The position numbers and the translations under genes were made by a program. A stretch of DNA of 17,668 nt from assembly GCA_035506295.1 (NCBI GenBank), contig DATJPR010000200.1, forward strand, positions 1 to 17,668, read 5' to 3'. Shown here in pieces: positions 13,700 through 17,668 of this stretch. The notes under the pieces are model-generated. The model did not search any database. It was not told the DNA's origin and was given only the letters and a program-made list of their open reading frames with translations. Source of the DNA: DATJPR01 sp035506295 (GTDB lineage Bacteria > Bacteroidota > Ignavibacteria > UBA10030 > UBA6906). Each line of letters starts with the position of its first letter. Position 1 is the first letter of the stretch.

Positions 13700-15652
13700 T
13701 CAGGGGCTTCTCCCGATCAACTCATCCACCTTCCGGAGGACGTAGTTCGGATCGAAAGGCTTGGCGATGATCTCCGCAACACCGAGCGCGAACAACTCAT
13801 GCGCCTGATCGGGATCAATGTAGCCGCTCGTGAAGACAAGGCGAACGTTGCGGTCGATCTGCCGAAGTTTCATGAAGAGGCTCATGCCATCCATCCCCGG
13901 AAGTCCGTAGTCCGACACCACTGCGGAGATTTCCCGGGCGTGCGATTGAAACAGCCGGAGCGCATCGACGCTATGGGCGGCGCTCAGGACTTTGTACCCC
14001 TCTTCTTCGAAGAGCTCGCTCAGTAACTCCCGCATCGGCTGTTCGTCCTCGATGATCAGCACGGCAGGATGCTCCGCCGCGGACGCTGCCGGCGCGCGAT
14101 CTCTCCCCTCAATGGAGGACATGGAATCCGGCACCGGCAGGTAGAGAGAGAATGTCGTCCCGACGCCGATCTGGCTTTGAACGTCGATAAATCCGCGATG
14201 GGCGCGGACGATGCCATACACGACGGAGAGGCCGAGCCCGTTTCCTTTGTCCCGTCCCTTCGTGGTGAAGAACGGCTCAAAGATCCGGAGCCGCGTCACC
14301 TCGTCGATGCCCGTGCCCGTATCCGCCACGCGGATGCAGAGATATTCGCGTTGTCCCTGCGTGACCGGATAGATCTTGAGCGTCTCCGATGCCACCCGTT
14401 GCGTCCCGAGAGTTATTCGTCCTCCTGAAGGCATGGCATCGCGCGCGTTGACACAAAGATTGAGGAGCGCTTGATGGAGCTGCGTGCGATCGCCCAGGAT
14501 CGTGGTCGGGGGATCCTCCAGCTCGATGTCGAAGACCATCGTTTTCGGAAAGGTCCCTTGAAACATCGAGAGAAGCTCCCTCACGACTTCATCGACGACC
14601 AGCGGTTCGAACAACGTCTCCGTGTTCCGGGCATAGGTCATGATCTGCCGGACCAGTGCGGCTCCGCGGTCCACCGCCGTCAGAATGGCCTGGACGTTCG
14701 GCTCGATATCAGGCTGCTCGCCGATCTTCTTCCTGACCAGACCGAAATGACCGAGGACAATGCCGAGGATGTTGTTAAAGTCGTGCGCAATGCCGGCCGC
14801 GAGCGTGCCGAGACTCTCCATCTTCTGTGACTGGCGGAGATCTTCCTCCAGTTTCTTCCGTGCGGTGACGTCCCGCGACACGACCACCACCTTTTCGGGA
14901 TTGCCGTCCCGGTCCCGGACCAGACTCCCGAGCGATTCTATATCCCGCGTTGTTCCGTCCTTTGCCACGAAGCGGAACTCCGCCCGCTCACCGATGCCCG
15001 ATGCCACCGTCCGCCGGAACACCTCGCGGATTCGTTCGCGATCGTCGGGATGAATCTCCCGGAATGAATCGGTGCCTCGCAGCCCCTCCGGATCGCCGAG
15101 GATGTTTGCGTACGACGGGCTGTTGTAGACCCTCTTCCCCTCGAGATCAAGCACCGCGATCAAGTCCGTGGCGTTTTCCGCGATGAGACGGAACATTTGC
15201 TCGCTTTCCCGGAGCTGCCGCTCGGCCTGCTGTCGAATGCTTCGGTCCTCGACCTCCTGGAGCGCCCGGCGAACGGCCGGCACAAATCGCTCGATGCGGT
15301 GCTTCAGGACGTAGTCGGTTGCACCGTTGCGAAGGCTGGTGATCGCTGCGTCTTCCCCCATCGTGCCGGACACGAAGATAAAGGGCGTATCGGGCGCCAG
15401 CTCTCTCGCAACAACGAGCGCAGATTTGCCGTCGAACGCGGGGAGCGTGAAATCTGAAATGATCAGATCGAACCGGTCGTTCGTCAGCGCAAGACGGAAC
15501 TCCTTCTCCGAATCGATACGGAGAATATCGGCTGCCACTCCTTCGGCACGAAGGAGCGATTTGACGAGCTCTCCGTCCCTTGCATCGTCTTCGAGGTGCA
15601 ATATGCGCAATGGGGGTTTGGTCTTCACGTTCTCATCCAGCGATGTGCTCAT
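13700..15652 (-). CDS. Hybrid sensor histidine kinase, REC-PAS-HisKA-HATPase-REC
   Basis: 650 residues from ATG at 15652, which overlaps the end of the upstream kinase by 20 bases. The frame is open to 15826, but that part lies within the upstream kinase gene. There is no clear SD, so translational coupling is likely. No signal peptide or membrane helix: soluble. REC1 is at about 15-132 with Asp67 as phospho-acceptor (ISDFTLP) and Lys117. PAS is at about 150-265 (IAENATDLIAVLD, RDVTARKK). The HisKA H-box is LAAGIAHDFNNI with His290. The HATPase domain is at about 390-510, with N-box NLCVNARDAM, VADTGTGID, FEPFFTT and GNGLGLSVV. REC2 is at about 530-650 with Asp581 (VSDYGLP) and Lys631 (AKPFD). 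All phospho-transfer residues are intact. REC1 probably receives phosphate from the upstream kinase or another histidine kinase. No DNA-binding output is attached. Confidence 0.92.
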   Translation of the reverse strand: MSTSLDENVKTKPPLRILHLEDDARDGELVKSLLRAEGVAADILRIDSEKEFRLALTNDRFDLIISDFTLPAFDGKSALVVARELAPDTPFIFVSGTMGEDAAITSLRNGATDYVLKHRIERFVPAVRRALQEVEDRSIRQQAERQLRESEQMFRLIAENATDLIAVLDLEGKRVYNSPSYANILGDPEGLRGTDSFREIHPDDRERIREVFRRTVASGIGERAEFRFVAKDGTTRDIESLGSLVRDRDGNPEKVVVVSRDVTARKKLEEDLRQSQKMESLGTLAAGIAHDFNNILGIVLGHFGLVRKKIGEQPDIEPNVQAILTAVDRGAALVRQIMTYARNTETLFEPLVVDEVVRELLSMFQGTFPKTMVFDIELEDPPTTILGDRTQLHQALLNLCVNARDAMPSGGRITLGTQRVASETLKIYPVTQGQREYLCIRVADTGTGIDEVTRLRIFEPFFTTKGRDKGNGLGLSVVYGIVRAHRGFIDVQSQIGVGTTFSLYLPVPDSMSSIEGRDRAPAASAAEHPAVLIIEDEQPMRELLSELFEEEGYKVLSAAHSVDALRLFQSHAREISAVVSDYGLPGMDGMSLFMKLRQIDRNVRLVFTSGYIDPDQAHELFALGVAEIIAKPFDPNYVLRKVDELIGRSP

Positions 15653-17450
15653 GATCTGTGGGCAGACTGAAATAGAACGTGGCGCCGTTGCCCGGCGCTC
15701 CTTCGGCCCACGTCCTCCCGCCGTGCCGGGCGATGATCCGGCGAACATTGGCGAGTCCGATCCCGGTCCCCTCGAACTCGGCCGTGCTGTGCAACCGTTG
15801 AAAAACGCCGAAAAGCTTGTCGGCATATTTCATTTCGAATCCCACGCCGTTGTCGCGCACAAAGAAGACCACCTCCTCACCCGTAGACTCGGCGCCGATC
15901 TTGATCCGGGCCTGGTCCCGGGGACGCGTGTACTTGATGGCGTTGCCAAGGAGGTTCTCAAACACCGACCTCAGCATCGACGGGTCCCCCAGAACCGTGG
16001 GGAGAGGATCGACAATCCATTCGATGCGTCTCCCTTCCCTCTCCCAATGAAGGGTTTGAATCGTGCTCTCCACGAGCGTGCCGGCATCGACAGCCATGCG
16101 CTGCAATGGGGTCCTGGCCATGCGGGAGAATGCGAGAAGCTGATCGATCAATAATCCCATCCTCTTTGCCGAGTCCGCGATGATTCCCACGAACCTCTTC
16201 CCCTCATCGTCCAGCGATCTCTCAGCATGACCCATGAGCAGCCCCGCGAACCCGTCGATATGCCGTAAGGGCGCCCGGAGATCGTGGGAGACGGAGTAGG
16301 AAAAGGCTTCAAGCTCCCTGTTGGCGACCTCAAGCTGGGCCGTGCGTTCTTTGACGAGTTCCTCCAGATGCTCGCGGTACGCCTTGAGTTCCTCGCCCAT
16401 TTCCTGCTCCTTGGTGACATCCTCGGACAGGATCAGGACTCCTTCGGGGACAGGTTCGATCCTGAGATCAAACCACCCTTTTGCACCGTCCCCGAAGGTG
16501 AATTCATTGAGTCGACGGGACGGGGTGCGCTCTTCCATCGTCGTCCGGAGAGCCGCGAACATCTCGGTGCGCTCGATGCCGGGATAGGCTTCCATCATCG
16601 TCCGCCCGATGAGGTCATCTGCGGTCCGTCGACCGTGGCGGGCAGCGGAGCCGTTGACATAGAGATAGCGATATTGGAAATCGATAATCTGAACACCTTC
16701 GAGGAGGTTCTCCAGCGACGCTCGAATTCTCTCGTTTGCCCGCCGCAGCGCCTGTTCCGCCCTTTTTTGTCCTGTAATGTCTCGCGCGATCTTGGTTGCC
16801 CCGATGATTCGGCCTGTCGCATCCTTGATCGGCGATATGGAGACCGACACGTCGATGAGAGAACCATCCTTTTTCCGACGAACGGTTTCATAGTGGTCGA
16901 TCACTCCCCCCTCTCCGATTCTTCGCAGAATCTCTTTCTCCTCCTTCACCCTGTCAGGCGGAAAGAGCATCCTGACGTTTTTGCCGATGACCTCACCCGC
17001 CACATAGCCGAAGATTCTCTCGGCGCCTCCATTCCAACTGGTAATGATCCCGTCGAGGGATTTGCTGAGGATGGCATCGTTTGACGCGTCGACGATCGCG
17101 GAGAGGTACCGGAGCCGTTCGACATCCTGCGCGGCCGAACGCGTATCCCGAATGATGCCGGCCGCGGCCACACCGGCGTTGCGGCTGAATTGGAACAGCG
17201 TCACTTCGACCGGAAGTTCGACAACGTCCTTCCGTGTCATGCTCAGGATCAGCGGGGAACCGTCGGCGAAATTCGGGGACGCCAGAAGAGCGGAAAGGGT
17301 CGCCCCGGCTCTCAGAGAAGGAAACGTGAAGAAGTCATCCCACGCCTTGCCCACCAGGTCGTCGCAGGATACGCCGAGAACCTGACCGGATTCGGCATGG
17401 AGATCGAGAATCGTCCCCGCAGGAGAAAGCAGCATTACTCCATGGGCCAT
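15633..17450 (-). CDS. Soluble PAS-PAS-PAS sensor histidine kinase
   Basis: 605 residues from ATG at 17450. The frame has a TGA pair about 60 bases upstream and no other start in between; GGAGG lies 12 bases before the ATG, a rather wide spacing. PAS1 is at about 1-105 (GVMLLSPAGTIL begins at once, so the usual leading helix is absent). PAS2 is at about 115-228 (AIVDASNDAIL, WNGGAERIFGY, KIARDITGQKR). PAS3 is at about 243-346 (LENLLEGVQIIDF). A coiled linker runs over 350-382. HisKA is FSYSVSHDLRAPLR with His389. HATPase has N-box ENLLGNAIKY (498-507), RDNGVGF (532-538), LFGVFQRLH and GTGIGL (561-566). No membrane helix, so it senses an internal signal; no haem or flavin ligand is clearly recognisable. 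It overlaps the hybrid kinase start by 20 bases. The N-terminus may be truncated or frameshifted. Confidence 0.9.
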   Translation of the reverse strand: MAHGVMLLSPAGTILDLHAESGQVLGVSCDDLVGKAWDDFFTFPSLRAGATLSALLASPNFADGSPLILSMTRKDVVELPVEVTLFQFSRNAGVAAAGIIRDTRSAAQDVERLRYLSAIVDASNDAILSKSLDGIITSWNGGAERIFGYVAGEVIGKNVRMLFPPDRVKEEKEILRRIGEGGVIDHYETVRRKKDGSLIDVSVSISPIKDATGRIIGATKIARDITGQKRAEQALRRANERIRASLENLLEGVQIIDFQYRYLYVNGSAARHGRRTADDLIGRTMMEAYPGIERTEMFAALRTTMEERTPSRRLNEFTFGDGAKGWFDLRIEPVPEGVLILSEDVTKEQEMGEELKAYREHLEELVKERTAQLEVANRELEAFSYSVSHDLRAPLRHIDGFAGLLMGHAERSLDDEGKRFVGIIADSAKRMGLLIDQLLAFSRMARTPLQRMAVDAGTLVESTIQTLHWEREGRRIEWIVDPLPTVLGDPSMLRSVFENLLGNAIKYTRPRDQARIKIGAESTGEEVVFFVRDNGVGFEMKYADKLFGVFQRLHSTAEFEGTGIGLANVRRIIARHGGRTWAEGAPGNGATFYFSLPTDHEHIAG

Positions 17451-17668
17451 GGAAGGCTTCGGCCTCCATCTTCCAACGCAATGAGTCCCCTGCCCGATCC
17501 GGGGAAATCATCATCCTTGTCACAAAGCCCGGTCCGGGAACGCCCTTCGCTGCACATGCGGCTGGCCCATCCGGGCGGTTCCCGTCGGGAGAAGACTCTA
17601 TGCAGGAATCCTTGAAGAATTGAGAGAGGGGTGCGAATGGACTCTGGAAATTGCGCGGGACGAACGTC
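17451..17668. other. Upstream region of the kinase pair, unresolved
   Basis: No gene can be firmly supported. Two minus-strand frames are open from the right edge. One ends at a TAA just inside the kinase start (ATGGAGTAATG). The other runs through into the kinase region out of frame and carries a helix-like SLRWKMEAEAFH directly before the kinase ATG. On the plus strand a purine-rich GAGAGGGG precedes an ATG at 17637 with a frame open to the edge, too short to judge. No convincing promoter was found. Confidence 0.4.

Noticed and set aside
17637..17668. Possible plus-strand gene start at the right edge (GAGAGGGG before ATG)
   Set aside because: Only about ten codons are visible, so coding cannot be judged.

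Overview
The window is a GC-rich (roughly 57 % by eye), gene-dense piece of a bacterial chromosome with a Gram-negative-type envelope: several genes carry cleavable signal peptides and one encodes an outer-membrane beta-barrel. Clear GGAGG-type ribosome-binding sites precede most genes, which argues against classical Bacteroidia. The gene mix (secreted GH3/CE2/GH5-like enzymes, a TIGR03545/TIGR03546 pair, PAS-rich kinases) would suit the Bacteroidota-Ignavibacteriota-Chlorobiota neighbourhood or a similar environmental heterotroph. The taxon is an inference with low confidence.

Layout. (1) Bases 1-4539, minus strand: a polysaccharide-degradation operon, read CE2-type acetylesterase -> GH3 beta-glucosidase -> GH5-like (clan GH-A) glycosidase. 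The last gene runs off the left edge. All three look exported. A promoter-like TATAAT with an inverted repeat over its -35 region precedes the operon. (2) Bases 4829-7213, plus strand: a two-gene unit of the uncharacterised TIGR03546 and TIGR03545 families, a small membrane protein and a large membrane-anchored coiled-coil protein. (3) Bases 7256-8347, minus strand: a lone ATP-grasp enzyme of the sugar-transfer-associated type, separated from region 2 by a convergent stem-loop. (4) Bases 8470-13364, minus strand: an apparent chemosensory operon, read secreted single-Cache protein -> outer-membrane porin -> chemoreceptor with a tandem HAMP array. It has a recognisable sigma70-like promoter in front and a strong stem-loop behind. 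(5) Bases 13700-17450, minus strand: two overlapping soluble sensor kinase genes, a PAS-PAS-PAS histidine kinase followed by a REC-PAS-kinase-REC hybrid. The start of the first kinase has an ambiguous reading frame.

How they may work together: the esterase would remove acetyl groups, the GH5-like enzyme would cut the backbone and the GH3 enzyme would release sugars from oligosaccharides. The Cache-porin-chemoreceptor group would connect outer-membrane entry of a small solute with chemotaxis. The kinase pair forms a phosphorelay without a DNA-binding output in the window. No RNA genes, CRISPR arrays, insertion sequences or prophage genes were recognised. Most other long open frames are antisense shadows of these genes, as expected at this GC content.
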